This document shows, piece after piece, positions 42,481 through 55,275 of a DNA stretch of 64,000 bases. The notes under the pieces are model-generated. The model saw only the letters and a list, made by a program, of their open reading frames with translations, made no database searches and was not told the origin of the DNA. Source of the DNA: Salvelinus alpinus (lineage: Eukaryota > Chordata > Actinopteri > Salmoniformes > Salmonidae); NCBI RefSeq assembly GCF_045679555.1, contig NC_092093.1:67415214-67479213 (forward strand). Direction: 5' to 3'. The translations under genes and the position numbers were made by a program. The stretch's first letter is position 1, and the number at the start of each line of letters is the position of its first letter.

Positions 42481-43530
42481 ATCTCGCTACCAGATAAGGC
42501 TGCGCCGATAGCCAGGTGTACCAGTGGTGAGGATTCACTCCATGGTGCTGAAAGGAAAGCTCTGCTGTTGGGACAGCTTTATGTAGGCCCTAACAGTTTG
42601 TGGGCACCGCTTGTCACCGTTATAGTGCAATTAATGTATTGTTTAGTGTTGTGTTGTGTAGTGGCTTTGCTGGCATGCATCAACATTTCTTGGAGGGAGT
42701 TTGCCCCATCAAGATGTACATGCTAAAATCGGCACTGTACAAATAGTATAATTGCATGATATGATAGCATTTTGCAAACAGATAACATTAGCTAGCTAGA
42801 TAAGGTTAGCAGTAGCACGCTAGATCATGTTTAGCATGCTCGCTAGCTACAATGACATCTGTCAGTCCCCTATTCGTTGATGTTTATCAACTCCATGTAG
42901 AAATTCCCACACCCAATTCGTGAATATGCACAAGTAGCCATCGCCATTCTTCGGAGGTGAAACCTAAACGTGCATTGCCTCTCTAGGACAGGAAATTACA
43001 TTGAAATAGTGGCAGCAACTTCCTCTTGTAGTTCATTCTAGTACCACGGAGCATAAAAGCATTTTACCAATGTCTGTGCATGGATGGGGAATTTTCAGAG
43101 GTAGCCAATCTGAGAAGGAAGCAGACTAAGGAAGGTATGGTGGGAGCTTCGGAAAAATGCCTTTATATAAAAACAGATACAGTGTTATAACCTTCTTGTG
43201 GTTAATGAGGTCAAGCCTAGACTCTGGTATAAAACACAATGGTGTGTGAGACGAAGAGCACTATGTTCCATACACAATACATTACAATACTACAGTAAAA
43301 GAGGAAAGGTATTAAACCATACAATATATTTTTTAATGATTTCACAAGTGGACACGTTCTCTAGCTATTGCAATGGGATATTTAAAAACATATACAAACG
43401 TAAATGACACATTTGGAGAATGAAACATGGACAGTATTAACAATATGTGGTTTGTATACATGGTCTAATAAAATCTGTAAATATGCTTACATAAATGTAT
43501 TGTCATATTCACCCAGGGAGGGAACAACGT

Positions 43531-43569
<39 letters not shown>

Positions 43570-43853
43570 ATATAGTTAATTTTCTCACAGTCAGAGACTG
43601 AATTGTACACACATGTATAGTCAAAGAATGTAATCAAATAGTGAAATCCTAAACTAGCACAATAATTATAATATATTACAATACAATGATTGTAGAACAA
43701 CAATATTTGGGATGGCAAATAGAAAAAGAACTTTGGCTCTGAATTTGAGTGTGAGTCTCAAAGATTCCCACTAGATGGGGATATAACTATTGAAAAGAGT
43801 TCACGCCACTGGTTGATGAGTCAAGTCAATGGACTCCTCGATATGTTACTGGA
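42481..43853. other. No gene; (GTA)13 microsatellite
   Basis: Mostly unassigned non-coding DNA. A (GTA)13 tract at 43531-43569 is the only clear structure. Confidence 0.5.
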
Positions 43854-44022
43854 ACACAGGAGGTTGGTGGCACCTTATTTAGGGAGGACGGGCTCATGGT
43901 AATGACTGGAGCGGAATGCTGGAATGGTATCAGTTACTTCTAACATGGTTTGATGCCATTCCATTTGCTCTGTTTCAGCCATTATTATGAGCTGTTCTCC
44001 CCTCAGCAGCCTCCACTGTACT
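43854..44022. mobile_element. Palindromic MITE, copy 2
   Basis: CACAGGAGGTTGGTGGCACC at the left and GAGCTGTTCTCCCCTCAGCA followed by GCCTCCACTGT at the right form inverted ends. Same family as 41872-42050. Confidence 0.65.
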
Positions 44023-44059
44023 GGAAATATTTGCCAACTTACTGAAAAACAGAATGTTG

Positions 44060-44433
44060 CATGTATTTTTGTGGGAATAATAGTTTTTATTGAGTCACTT
44101 CAACAACGGTGCAATCAATTACATTTTTACCAATTCCCCTTCCACCCCTCCCACCACCATCTCAAACAAACCCCTGGCGGACCCACCCTACCCCCAACCT
44201 AGGTGTACACCCAATATGAAGAACAAAAACACCAAAATCTAAAGATATTAATAAACAAACAAACAACAAGAATATTTAAGAATATGCATCACCACAACCA
44301 AAACATTTTAACACCTCACCTACACCCTCTCCAGCAAATCTGTGATTTCTGAGGCAGCTATTTTCCACATTTCTAAAGTAAAGGGCTTGATGTTATTCAT
44401 GATGGCAGTGGATAGTTCCATCATAACCACGTC
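44060..44433 (-). other. Possible terminal exon or retrocopy 3' end
   Basis: On the minus strand a frame at 44433-44320 reads MMELSTAIMNNIKPFTLEMW, then KIAASEITDLLERV and a stop. It is followed by about 230 bases and an AATAAA (44086-44091) with downstream A-rich sequence. That is the layout of a last exon with 3' UTR. An in-frame TAG precedes the frame, and AG (at 44434-44435 on the minus strand) could be an acceptor but lacks a pyrimidine tract. I do not recognise the protein. It may also be the end of an unclassified transposon. Confidence 0.3.
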
Positions 44434-44879
44434 CTATGCTATCTATTTTCTCATGTGAAGGTGGTGTGGTGGCAACCAGTGGCGTGTTCTTGGGCAGCAG
44501 TCAACCCAGCAAGCCAAACCTTAGATTGTTTCTCGTTCAGCTGCATGTGAACCCTCATTAAGCAAAATAGGAATTGGTTCAAGGGGTACAGTTTTAACAG
44601 GATAGAATCTACACAACATTTTCTTCCAAAATGCTGCATCAACCTATCTGCATGCAACATAATATCCCTGTGAGTAACCACGTTTCCATTCAGTTTTCAT
44701 GCGGGTAAAGTCATACCATATAAAGGAAAATCATGACAGCTGCGATGGAAACAGGAAATTTCGGTAGTTTTATAAATGCCAACAGATCGTTTGTTCGTTT
44801 GACATGGTGAGATTGTAATAAATACCATTTAAAATAACACAAGCATATTGCTATTACGTTGTTATAACTAACTTCTTTC

Positions 44880-45540
44880 AAAACAGGGTTTCTCACAAAC
44901 TCATAAGCAGATACTGAGACCCACACACACCCAGAGACAGATGGCTGACACAAACCCCACACAAACACTGATTAAAACAGGAAAGGCCTTGATCAAAAGG
45001 GTGCTTGGGTCTGCATTTCACGAGATACTGAGACACACACACACCCAAGGACAGAGGGCTGGCACAAACCTTTCATAAACACTGATAAAACAAGAACATC
45101 TACGCACACACAAAATCTCCTGTTTTAGCTGAACATTTTACAGAGACACACAGATATGTCAAAATAGGAACATCTACGCACACACCTAATCTCCTGTTTT
45201 AGCTGAACATTTCTGAAGACAAAGAACTCTACTCAGAGCCAATGGGACAGTGATACTAGCCTGAAGGGGACCTTTGCCCAACTCATCAGGACCAACCAGA
45301 AGACCAGACCAGCCAGACTCAACCTACTTTATTACCTGTATAAAATACATTTGCACTATGTTTCGGGGCTCTGTCTGCAGGTTCCTTACGAGCTGAATGA
45401 ACGAGACCGTGCACGCTTGTACCAGATATCTTTACTCTGAATAAACTGCCGCTTGTCATACAATCTACCACCTGGTCCGAATCCATCCTTGACCGACTCT
45501 CTCTTCTCCAATATCTCATTATCAACAAGATCCCTTTGTG
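44880..45540 (+). mobile_element. Candidate retroviral solo LTR
   Basis: TATAAAA (45339-45345) is followed about 100 bases later by AATAAA (45440-45445), with CT-rich U5-like sequence after it. Upstream are two sets of direct repeats: GAGATACTGAGACAC-type units at about 44910 and 45020, and CATCTACGCACACAC with CTCCTGTTTTAGCTGAACAT at about 45090 and 45167. They resemble duplicated U3 enhancers. Exact ends and target duplications were not found and no internal proviral genes adjoin. Confidence 0.4.
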
Positions 45541-45854
45541 CCGGTAAATTGAATTATGAGAGAAATGGCGGTGGAAATGTCGTTATGCACAAATATTAAT
45601 GTAATAACCACCATATCGAAATAAACTTGGAGCCATTCGATGATATGGTGTGTGGTCCTGCCCCACTATGACTCGGGAAACCATTGAGTTTATTAGGCTA
45701 CAGATGAAATAAGTTATGATGAACTTCACAGGGTGGTGAACGTGGCAGATATTGTGTAAAATAATGCATTTGAAAAATGTGTTAGCTAGCTAGCCAGACA
45801 GTTTTAGAGGAATGATTCCATAAATGTAAAAAAAATATATAAAAAATCGTCTGT

Positions 45855-46672
45855 CCTTTTTTGCAACACTCACTACTGAGTTTCAAACTCCCTCTGGATG
45901 CAAACATCAGCACAATAACTGTTTGTCGGGAGCTTCATGAAATGGGTTTCCATGGCTGAGCAGCCGCACAATGCTCAATGCAAGCGTCGGCTGGAGTGGT
46001 GTAAAGCTCGCCGCCATTGGACTCTGGAGCAGTAGAAACGCGCTCTCTGGAGTGATGAATCACACTTCACCATCTGGAAGTCCGACAGATCGATCTGGGG
46101 GAATGCTACCTGCCCCATGCATAGTGCCAACTGTAAAGTTTGGAGGAGGAGGAATAATGGTATGGGGCTGTTTTTCATGGTTTGGGCTAGGCTCATTAGA
46201 TTCAGTGAAGGGAAATCTTAACGCTACAGCATACAATGACATTCTAGACGATTCTGTGCTTCCAACTTTGTGGCAACAGTTTGGGGAAGGCACTTTCCTG
46301 TATCAGCATGACAATGCCCCAGTGCACAAAGTGAGGTCCATACAGAAATGGTTTGTGGAGGTTGGTGTGAAAGAACTTGACTGGCCTGCACAGAGCCCTG
46401 ACCTCAACCCCATCGAACACCTTTGGGATGAATTGGAACGCAGACTGCGAGCCAGGCCTAATCGCCCAACATCCGTGCCTGACCTCACTAATGCTCTTGT
46501 GGCTGAATAGAAGCAAGTCCCCGCAGCAATGTTCCAACATGTAGTGGAAAGCCTTTTCAGAAGAGCAAAGGTTGTTATAGCAGCATAGGGAGGACCAACT
46601 CCATACTAATGCCCATGATTTTGAAATGAGATGTTCAATGAGCAGGTGTCCACATACCTTTGGTCATGTAGT
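45855..46672 (+). pseudogene. Tc1-like transposase fragment (family F)
   Basis: The 5' end is missing. The catalytic region is readable over 46110-46510 ([29 protein letters not shown] with a catalytic Asp, [20 protein letters not shown] with the catalytic Glu), then stops at a TAG (46508). Upstream the first Asp segment (WSDESHFT) is in another frame near 46045. The right terminal sequence CACATACCTTTGGTCATGTA ends at TA near 46674. Confidence 0.8.
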
Positions 46673-46899
46673 GTATGTTAGAGGCTATTTATATAGAAAA
46701 TGTGTATAAAACCCATATAAACTCCATTCATGATTATATGACAATATTTTAGGTTGACACTGATTCTGTTACACAATTTTTGAAGTATCTCATACCTTTG
46801 TTTTATTTTCCAGCATAAGTAAAATCAGGATTATGTCTCTACTACCGTTCATTCCAATTAGAGTGGTTTGGATTTCTCCCTGACCAATATGCCTGCCAT

Positions 46900-47882
46900 T
46901 TTCACACCATAGCCCCTTTGTTATGTCAAGCCTTAATAAAGTTTAGGAGTAAAAATGTGCTTAACAAGTCACATAATAAATTGCATGGACTCACACTGTG
47001 TGCAATAATAGTGTAGGATCGGACAAATTTTTTCAAATTTAGCCTAAAATGACAAATCTAACTGCCTGTAGCTCAGGACCTGAAGCAATGATATGCATAT
47101 TCTTGATACCATTTGAAAGGAAACACTTTGAAGTTTGTAGAAATGTGAAATTAATGTAGAACAATATAACACATTAGATCTGGTAAAAGATAATACATCA
47201 TCTTTGAAATGCAAGAGAAAGGCCATTATATAACTTTGGATTCTAGGCGCAATTTAGATTGTGGCCACTAGATGGCAGCAGTGTATGTGCAACGTTTTAG
47301 ACCGATCCAATGAACCATTGCATTACTTGTCAAAATGGGGGCAGACACAGCAGAGGTTCAAACTGTAGGACCCAGTTCCTACATTGAGTATGAAAATTGA
47401 TTTTATCAAACAGAACAATGCTACATTTTATCTCAGAGACCCTCAGGAGGACAAATCAGAGCAAGATTACTGAATGTAAGTATATTAATGTATCAAACCA
47501 GTTGCCGTGATAAAAGTTGTTTTTGTTGTGCACTCTCCTCAAACAATAGCATGGTATTTTTTCCCTGTTAATAGCTACTGTAAATTGGACAGTGCAGTTA
47601 GATTAACAAGAATTTAAGCTTTCTGCCCATATAAGACAAATCTATGTCCTGGGAAATGTCCTTGTTACTTACAACGTCATGCTAATCACATTAGCGCACA
47701 TTAGCTCAACCGTCCAACAGGGGGAAACCGATCCTGTAGGGGTTTTTAACATTATTTTTGAATGACTACCTCATCCCTGTACCCCACACATACAATGATC
47801 AGTAAGGTTCCTCAGTCGAGCAGTGAATTTCAAATACAGATTCAACCACAAAGACCAGGGAGGTTTTCTAATGCAGAACGCC
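46900..47882. mobile_element. Tc1 family D fragment split by an insertion
   Basis: Family D sequence (CTTAACAAGTCACATAATAA, GCATGGACTCACACTGTGTG) runs to about 47012 and resumes at about 47742 (TTTTTGAATGACTACCTCAT, CCACAAAGACCAGGGAGG). The two parts are contiguous in the copy at 34790-35225. The transposase body is lacking. Confidence 0.65.
47013..47741. mobile_element. Non-autonomous DNA element in Tc1 fragment
   Basis: About 730 bp bounded by GTAGGATCGGACAAA and AAACCGATCCTGTAGGGG, whose cores (AGGATCGG / CCGATCCT) are inverted. No ORF. It interrupts the family D Tc1 fragment. Confidence 0.5.
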
Positions 47883-47883
47883 A

Positions 47884-48640
47884 CAGGATGTTTTTGTGCT
47901 GGTCAGGGGCAGTCAAGTCTGGTGTGAACCAAGGGCTGTATCTGTTCTTAGTTCTACATTTTTTGAATGGGGCATGCTTATTTAAGATGGTGAGGAAAGC
48001 ACATTTAATGAGCAACCATGCATCCTCTACTGACGGGATGAGGTCAATATCCTTCCAGGATACCAAGGCCTGGTCGATTAGAAAGGCCTGCTCGCTGAAG
48101 TGTTTTAGGGAGCGTTTGACAGTGATGAGGGGTGGTCGTTTGACCGCGGACCCATTAGGCACGGAGGCAATGAGGCAGTGATCGCTGAAATCCTGGTTGA
48201 AGACAGCAGAGGTGTATTTAGAGGGCAGGTTGGTCAGGATGATATCTAAGTCTGGGTGGTGGTTACAGATTTAGGGCTGTACCTGGTAGGTTCCTTGACA
48301 ATTTGTGTGAGATTGAGGACATCAAGCTTAGATTGTAGGACGGCCGGGGTGTTAAGCATATCCCGTTTAGGTCACCTAACGAACTCTGAAGATAGATGGG
48401 GGGCAATCAATTCACATATGGTGTCCAGGGCACAGCTGGGGGCTGAGGGGGGTATATAAGAAGCAGCAACGGTGAGAGACTTGTTTCTGGAAAGGGGGAT
48501 TTTTAAAAGTAGAAGCTCGAATTGTTTGGGCACAGACCTGGATAGTATGACAGAACTCTGCAGGCTGTCTCTGCAGTAGATTGCATCTCCGCCCCCGTTG
48601 GCAGTTCTATCTTGTCGGAAAATGTTAGTTGGACTAGAGT
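47884..48640 (-). pseudogene. L2-type LINE endonuclease region, broken
   Basis: The minus strand encodes in pieces the end of a LINE endonuclease and linker: TNLPSKYTSAVFNQDFSDHC near 48190, then from 48162 VKRPPLITVKRSLKHFSEQA and WFTPDLTAPDQHKNILWR. The upstream part (48615-48480) is in other frames with stops. The reverse transcriptase is absent. Confidence 0.75.
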
Positions 48641-49315
48641 GAGACTCAGCGAATACAGCAAATAACTGCTATACTGCAAATAACTGCTGTTTTTATGTGT
48701 AAGTTTATGTTTAAGATGTAATTCAGCACAAGCATCACTTTGTTCAACACTTTTATATGCCATAAAATGTGTGTTCTACCTACTTCCACACGCTACAACC
48801 AGCACTGCAGCTGCAATGAATGGGTATAGCAAAGTCTTCCGATAAGCTTGTGTTGTTATTATTAGCGGCTTGTGTCTTTTTTAATATCAAGGAATATTTC
48901 ACTTTCTCTGGTCATGGGAGTAACAACGGGAATTGGTGCATGAGGCAGAAATAATGCAGTGCTACTTTAGTTTCACAATCAGCTGGAAGACTGTGTCCCC
49001 TTTTCTAAGCGGAGGGAAGGAGGGCGGAAGGTGAGTTAGGTGAAGCTAGCCTCACCGCTGCTCCCTCCCCTCAGACTGACCATCAGATGCAGGCCATCAA
49101 TTCAGTAAAAAAAAAAAGGTAATTATTATGCTCACTTAGCTGTGCCTCACAAGTAATACAATATATGATCTATTACCAGTGTGATCACATACCTACAGTT
49201 TTTAAACATTATTTAAAAATGCTCTTTGAAGAACAACATTGGCTGGGCAATTCAAGCATAGCCAATCTGCATGGATAATGTATTGTACCTATAGCTTACT
49301 GCACAAACCTCATTG

Positions 49316-49561
49316 CTACAGAACTGTTTTTAATTGGTTAATGTTGCATAGACTTACGGATTTTAAGTCAAAACTCTGAGCAATAAAGAAGGAGGCAGAG
49401 AGGAATGAGTCAAAGGTAGACGTGGGGAGGTTAAAGTCACCCAGAACTGTGAGAGGTGAGCCATCCTCAGGAAAGGAACTTATCAGGGCGTCAAGCTCAT
49501 TGATGAACTCTCCAAGGGAACCTGGAGGGCGATAAATGATCACCATTTTGTATGCATCCAA
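49316..49561 (-). pseudogene. LINE endonuclease fragment
   Basis: Minus strand: MVIIYRPPGSLGEFINELDA, then LISSFPEDGSPLTVLGDFNL, the central endonuclease segment with the GDFN catalytic loop. It belongs to a LINE family different from the fragment at 47884-48640, judged by the different loop sequence. Both ends are truncated. Confidence 0.75.
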
Positions 49562-49989
49562 TTTCGTTCAACGTTAACTACTTTGCGTGGCGGTGTGTAC
49601 TAAATGACACGTTTCCCCAAAACGGGGCTCATTCTTACTTTTCGGTACGTTTGCTCTCGTTTTGTGGGTGTTGTGAGGTCAGTATGGGTGTGACCATTTG
49701 AAATCACCAAACTTATGCAACACACCATACACAACCACCCTCTAGGCCATCACAACCACGCCGTTCTTCAACTGGTCGTTCTGGGGTGTATTCTTTCCAC
49801 TGATTCTGCAAACCGTTTCCTAAACGAAAGCAAACAGAACAAAACGGGGAGTGACCTACCTGAATTTGTCCAATAGAAACTCTGCAAAATTGTTTGGATA
49901 CATTAGTCCAAACAGTACAATGCCGTTTCCGTTGAATTAAACGTTGAACACCATTCTGTCGTACTGAACGCACCACTGTTAGTTAGGTA

Positions 49990-51576
<1,587 letters not shown>

Positions 51577-51976
51577 TACATAGACAAATATACAGTGTTT
51601 ACAGTAAAAAGTGTATCCATGTGAACGTTAACATGCAACAAGCAGGTGCAAGTGAAGGCAAGCAAAGCAATGAAGCCACCAACAGAAGGTGCCATTGCAA
51701 ACATTTGTCAGTGAATAAAGGGAAAATATCAGAAAAGAGTAGAGAACACTATACTGTATGTCTATAGACAATGTTTGTCCACTTATCTGATGTTAGATGC
51801 ACTGAAATCAATACCAAATGCCTCAATCAATTTTGCCAGTCCCGAATTCAACACTCAATGGTCCTGGTCTGAATTGGGTGTGTCATAAACAGCCATGGTC
51901 CAAAATAAATAGCCATGCTCTATTCTCATGCTAGCAGAAAGGTTGACGGCAGACAGATATGGCCATGAGAAAAAAC

Positions 51977-52062
51977 CCATCATCATGTGGTATAGGCTCC
52001 TCTGTGTCACTTAATTGTTTCTGACTAGACCTCCAGGGTGACTCAGATCGCATCACTACTTC
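51977..52062 (-). pseudogene. Possible exon of the minus-strand gene
   Basis: On the minus strand the acceptor TTTGTGTCCCAG is followed by an open frame EVVMRSESPWRSSQKQLSDT, then EEPIPHDDG and a weak donor GTTTTT. Its phase fits the preceding exon (52302-52535), which ends at a codon boundary. Support is splice consensus and phase only. Confidence 0.3.
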
Positions 52063-52301
52063 CTGGGACACAAAGGGAAAACACAAAGGAAAACAGAGCC
52101 ATGAAAACCAATATACGTTATATGAGGAGCATCTATTGAAAAGGGAGAGGGACTGTTTATGACTTGTTGATATCTCCATATTCCCTTTCCCCCTTTTCCT
52201 ATATTCATGTTTTCTTTTTAATTCTGTAAAATGTGTTTTATAAATTACAATTTAATATGCACTTTGAATAAACTCTGACTTGACTTTGGAGTGATACTAA
52301 C

Positions 52302-52535
52302 CTTAGCTTTAACAGGCTCTGTCTTTTCCTTGTGAACTCTGCGGTCAGAGGATAATGATTTCTTGGCGCTGGTCTGTTCTTCGGAATCCCTCTCAGGGTC
52401 AGCGCCTTCTCTGTGCCTCCTCTCTCGATGTTTATCCCTCTCTTCCTCCCTCTCTCTGTCCAACCCCTTATGTTCCCTGTGCACTTGCTACTCTTCTCTC
52501 GATTCACCATCATGTCTCTGACTCTCACCTGCATC
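52302..52535 (-). pseudogene. Charged exon with in-frame stop, DYNC2I1-like
   Basis: On the minus strand the acceptor TATATTTTTGTTACAG precedes 52535 and the donor GTTAGT follows 52302. The exon is 234 bases, exactly 78 codons, phase 0 at both ends. The frame reads DAGESQRHDGESREE, TAG (52490-52488), then QVHREHKGLDREREEERDKH, RERRHREGADPERD, and ends EKTEPVKAK. The composition is that of a long, disordered, Arg/Glu/Lys-rich segment such as the N-terminal half of DYNC2I1 (WDR60), the intermediate chain of the ciliary dynein-2 motor. The gene assignment is an inference from composition and from the divergent position next to an ESYT2-like first exon. The TAG breaks the frame unless the exon is skipped. 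Confidence 0.5.
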
Positions 52536-52552
52536 CTGTAACAAAAATATAC

Positions 52553-52890
52553 CCCAGGATGTGAGCCAGCAGTCTGTAGGGTGAAGTTGCCCCTAGCCTA
52601 GATGCTGATCTTGGGTCAGTTTTGCATTTCCCCCACTAATGGTTAAGGTTAGGATTGGGGGAGAGGAAGATTATCCTAGATCTGTACCTATACTCTAAAA
52701 AATAAAGGTGCATGATGGAACCAAATAAGGTTCTTGAGAGCGATGCCATAGGACACGTGTCAAACTCATTCCACGGAGAGCCGTGTCTGCGGGTTTTCGC
52801 TCCTCCCTTGTAATTGATTGATGAATTAAGGTCACTAGTTAGTAAAGAACTCCCCTCACCTAGTTGTCTAGGTCTTAATTGAGTTTGACC
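52553..52890. repeat. Two dispersed non-coding repeats
   Basis: 52553-52690 (GTGAGCCAGCAGTCTGTAGG ... CCTAGATCTGTACC) resembles the terminal sequence of the element at 53885-54154. 52758-52890 (GTGTCAAACTCATTCCACGG ... TTGAGTTTGACC) is a short relative of the MITE at 37972-38160. Confidence 0.5.
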
Positions 52891-53164
52891 GCCCTACCAT
52901 AGGGGAACCATAAATGGAATGGTTCTTTTAAGAATTTAGGGTTTTAAGCCTTATTCACATATTTCCCAGGGTGCCTTTTTAAGTACATTTTTGAGTCACC
53001 AGTACCACCCATGACTGTGTTTACTAGTGACCGAGATATAGTTGTTGCATGCGCTCATTTTCAATTCTGTGGCCTTAACCAAGTGAAATCTTAAGTGAAG
53101 ATGTTATCATTTAAATGGTGTTCTTGAAGACAATACATTTTATATAGTATTTTATACACTATTT

Positions 53165-53480
53165 CATAAGGTCTGCTTTTGAGGGCCTAGATTTTCCCTA
53201 ATAAAGTGGCCTGAAGCAGACAGTTTACAGGCCACATCAGGCCTGCAAGTCACATTGTGCTGGCTTTCAAAGTGATGTTTAATTCCTTTTGGAATCCAGC
53301 CAGTGGGGATATGCAACATATGGAATTTGTATTCACCTGCATTCAGAATGACTGCTAGGGTTGAGAAGACTATGATATGAGATTACCTTTAACATCTAAA
53401 CTCCAAGTAACAGACTGGAATAGTTTAGAAAAACGTTATTTATATGTGAGTAGCATAAGATTAATGAATCAATCAATGCA
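53165..53480 (+). repeat. Dispersed repeat shared with 62780-63130
   Basis: GTTTACAGGCCACATCAGGC followed by CTGCAAGT, then GTGATGTTTAATTCC and CAGAATGACTGC recur with about 15-20% differences at 62840-63000. Same orientation. No coding. Confidence 0.7.
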
Positions 53481-53884
53481 ATTTAAAAAAATCTGCCTTC
53501 AATAGAGCATGCTGGGAAATATAATAATGATGGGAGTGGTTTTGGTTCAACTCTGGTTATTAGCACCAACACTGGGGTTATTTTACACCACTGAGTGTTA
53601 ATTAAATTATTTACAGGGCTAATTTAACTCTTTAATCAACACTAGAAATGTTACACTGAAAAAGCAACACTAGTTTAAACTGGCCAATTTGCTGTGTGCT
53701 GTGAAATGGGACACAGCTGCAGGCTTCCATGTATTTCAAGAACCTTTTAGAATTCTGAAGAACTGTAGATGCCACGTCAAGAACCCCACCCTTAACTCAA
53801 AGGTTCTTTATCAGGCAAGAGTTCTCCAAGGAATCTTAAGAGCTGAGAAAGAACCATATATAAAGCTTTATTTTTTTCAGTGTA

Positions 53885-54154
53885 GGGGAAACTTCACCCC
53901 AGAGTGTGAGCCAGTGGAGCCAGTCAGGCTTTGTTTGTGGTGTTGTTACCTTACATTCAATTTCGGGGAGAAAAAAAAACCTATGTTTGGACAATATTGA
54001 AGACGCTTACGTGTTGTGCTCTATCTTTGTGTCTCCTTTCTCCTCCTTTTATTTTCTATGGTGCTCCCTGTATTCTGAAATCAAAATGAAAAAACAACAA
54101 AAATATTAAATATTGTTGTTGTCGCTGGCTCACACTCTGGGGTGAAGTTTCCCC
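53885..54154. mobile_element. MITE with 30-bp perfect inverted ends
   Basis: GGGGAAACTTCACCCCAGAG followed by TGTGAGCCAG (53885-53914) is exactly mirrored at 54125-54154. About 210 bp of non-coding interior. It lies in the intron between the two charged exon-like segments of the minus-strand gene. Confidence 0.8.
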
Positions 54155-54222
54155 TTTCCTAGTTAAATAAATAAATAAATAAAAATAAAAGTAAGACATA
54201 ATTTTCACCTAGATAACTTTAC

Positions 54223-54797
54223 CTTTTGTCCTGAATGCTCTCTGTCTGTGTATTTATTTTCTTTCTTTGTCTCTGCGATCCATCTTTGTGGCGTTCTCTC
54301 TTTCAGATGCTACCCCTCATTATGTTTATCTCTCTTCTCACGATCATGGTCTTTATCCCTGTCTCTCCCCCCTCTCCTCATCTCTCAGACCTTCGCTTCC
54401 TGTCCCTCTCACCCGTTTCTCTCTACTTCTCCTTTTTATCCCTCTCATACGGCTCATCCCCTCACCCATTTCTCTTGCCTTTACTCTCTCCCTGTACTAT
54501 CATGTAGTTTGTCCTGACTGTCTGTTCCCATCCCTGTACTTGTCATTGTATGTGCCTTTAACCCCCTTCTTGCTCTCTTCTCCTTTCTTTGTCTCTCTCC
54601 TCCCTTTTGCCTGTCCTTTCTCGCGAGTCGTCTTTCCATCTGTCCTTCTCTGTCTCTGGGTTTTGTCCTCTATCAGGCACTGTCTCTCTCTCTCTCTCTC
54701 TCCCTCTCTGGTGTCGCTCCACGAACACCTCAGTCCTGTGTCTTCTCTCATATTCATCCCTCCTCCTCCCATAGTCTTCATCATGTCCTCCACCTGA
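54223..54797 (-). pseudogene. Long charged exon with multiple stops, DYNC2I1-like
   Basis: The minus strand is purine-rich and in one frame reads GHDEDYGRRRDEYERRHRTE, VFVERHQRGRERERERE, ETEKDRWKDDSRERTGKREE and RDKERREQEGG before a TAA. The same frame later gives DEPYERDKKEK, TAG, RETGERDRKRRSER, TGA. The last part (RDRDKDHDREKRDKHNEG, TAG, then TDREHSGQK before donor GTAAAG at 54222) is in a shifted frame that is phase 0 with the next exon. Conserved composition with scattered stops fits a decayed exon. Low-complexity expansion of a CT-rich repeat is the alternative. The DYNC2I1 name rests on position next to the ESYT2-like exon and on composition. Confidence 0.45.
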
Positions 54798-54799
54798 CG

Positions 54800-55275
54800 T
54801 TGCACTTGATACAATCGGGACAATGTATTTTATTTTTACCCCAATTTCGTGGTGTCCAATTGATAGTTACGGTCTTGTCCCATCGCTGCAACTCCCGTAC
54901 AGACTTGGGAGAGGCGAAGGTCGGGAGCCGTGCATCCTTCGAAACACAACCCAGCCAAGCCGCATTGCTTCTTGACACAATGCCCACTTAACCCGGAACC
55001 AACGTGTCAGAAAAAACACTGTATACCTGGGGACTGTGTCAGCGTGCATTGCACCAGGCCCGCCACAGGAGTCGCTAATGCACGATGGGACAAGAACATC
55101 CCTGCCAGCCAAACCCTCCCCTAACCCGGACGACGCTGGGCCTATTGTACGCTGCCCCATGGGTCTCCCAGTAGCAGCCGGCTGCGACAGAGCCTGGACT
55201 CGAACCAGGATCTCTAGTGGCACAGCTAGCACTGCGGTGCAGTGCCTTAGACCACTGTGCCACTCGGGAGGCCCT
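54800..55275 (-). mobile_element. Long tRNA-derived salmonid SINE
   Basis: On the minus strand it starts with a tRNA-like head (GGTCTAAGGCACTGCACCGC, B box GGTTCGAGTCCAGG) at 55272. The body carries GTCGTCCGGGTTAGGGGAGG and CACGAAATTGGGGTAAAAAT near the tail. It abuts the 5' side of the charged exon-like segment ending at 54797. Confidence 0.75.

Noticed and set aside
43531-43718. CRISPR-like or coding repeat at (GTA)n
   Set aside because: Simple trinucleotide microsatellite without spacers in a eukaryotic genome.
47762-48181. 139-residue plus-strand frame
   Set aside because: Antisense shadow of the LINE endonuclease-linker coding on the minus strand plus Tc1 sequence.
54235-54797. Ser/Leu/Pro-rich plus-strand frames
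   Set aside because: Antisense of a purine-rich minus-strand coding-like segment and CT-rich simple sequence.
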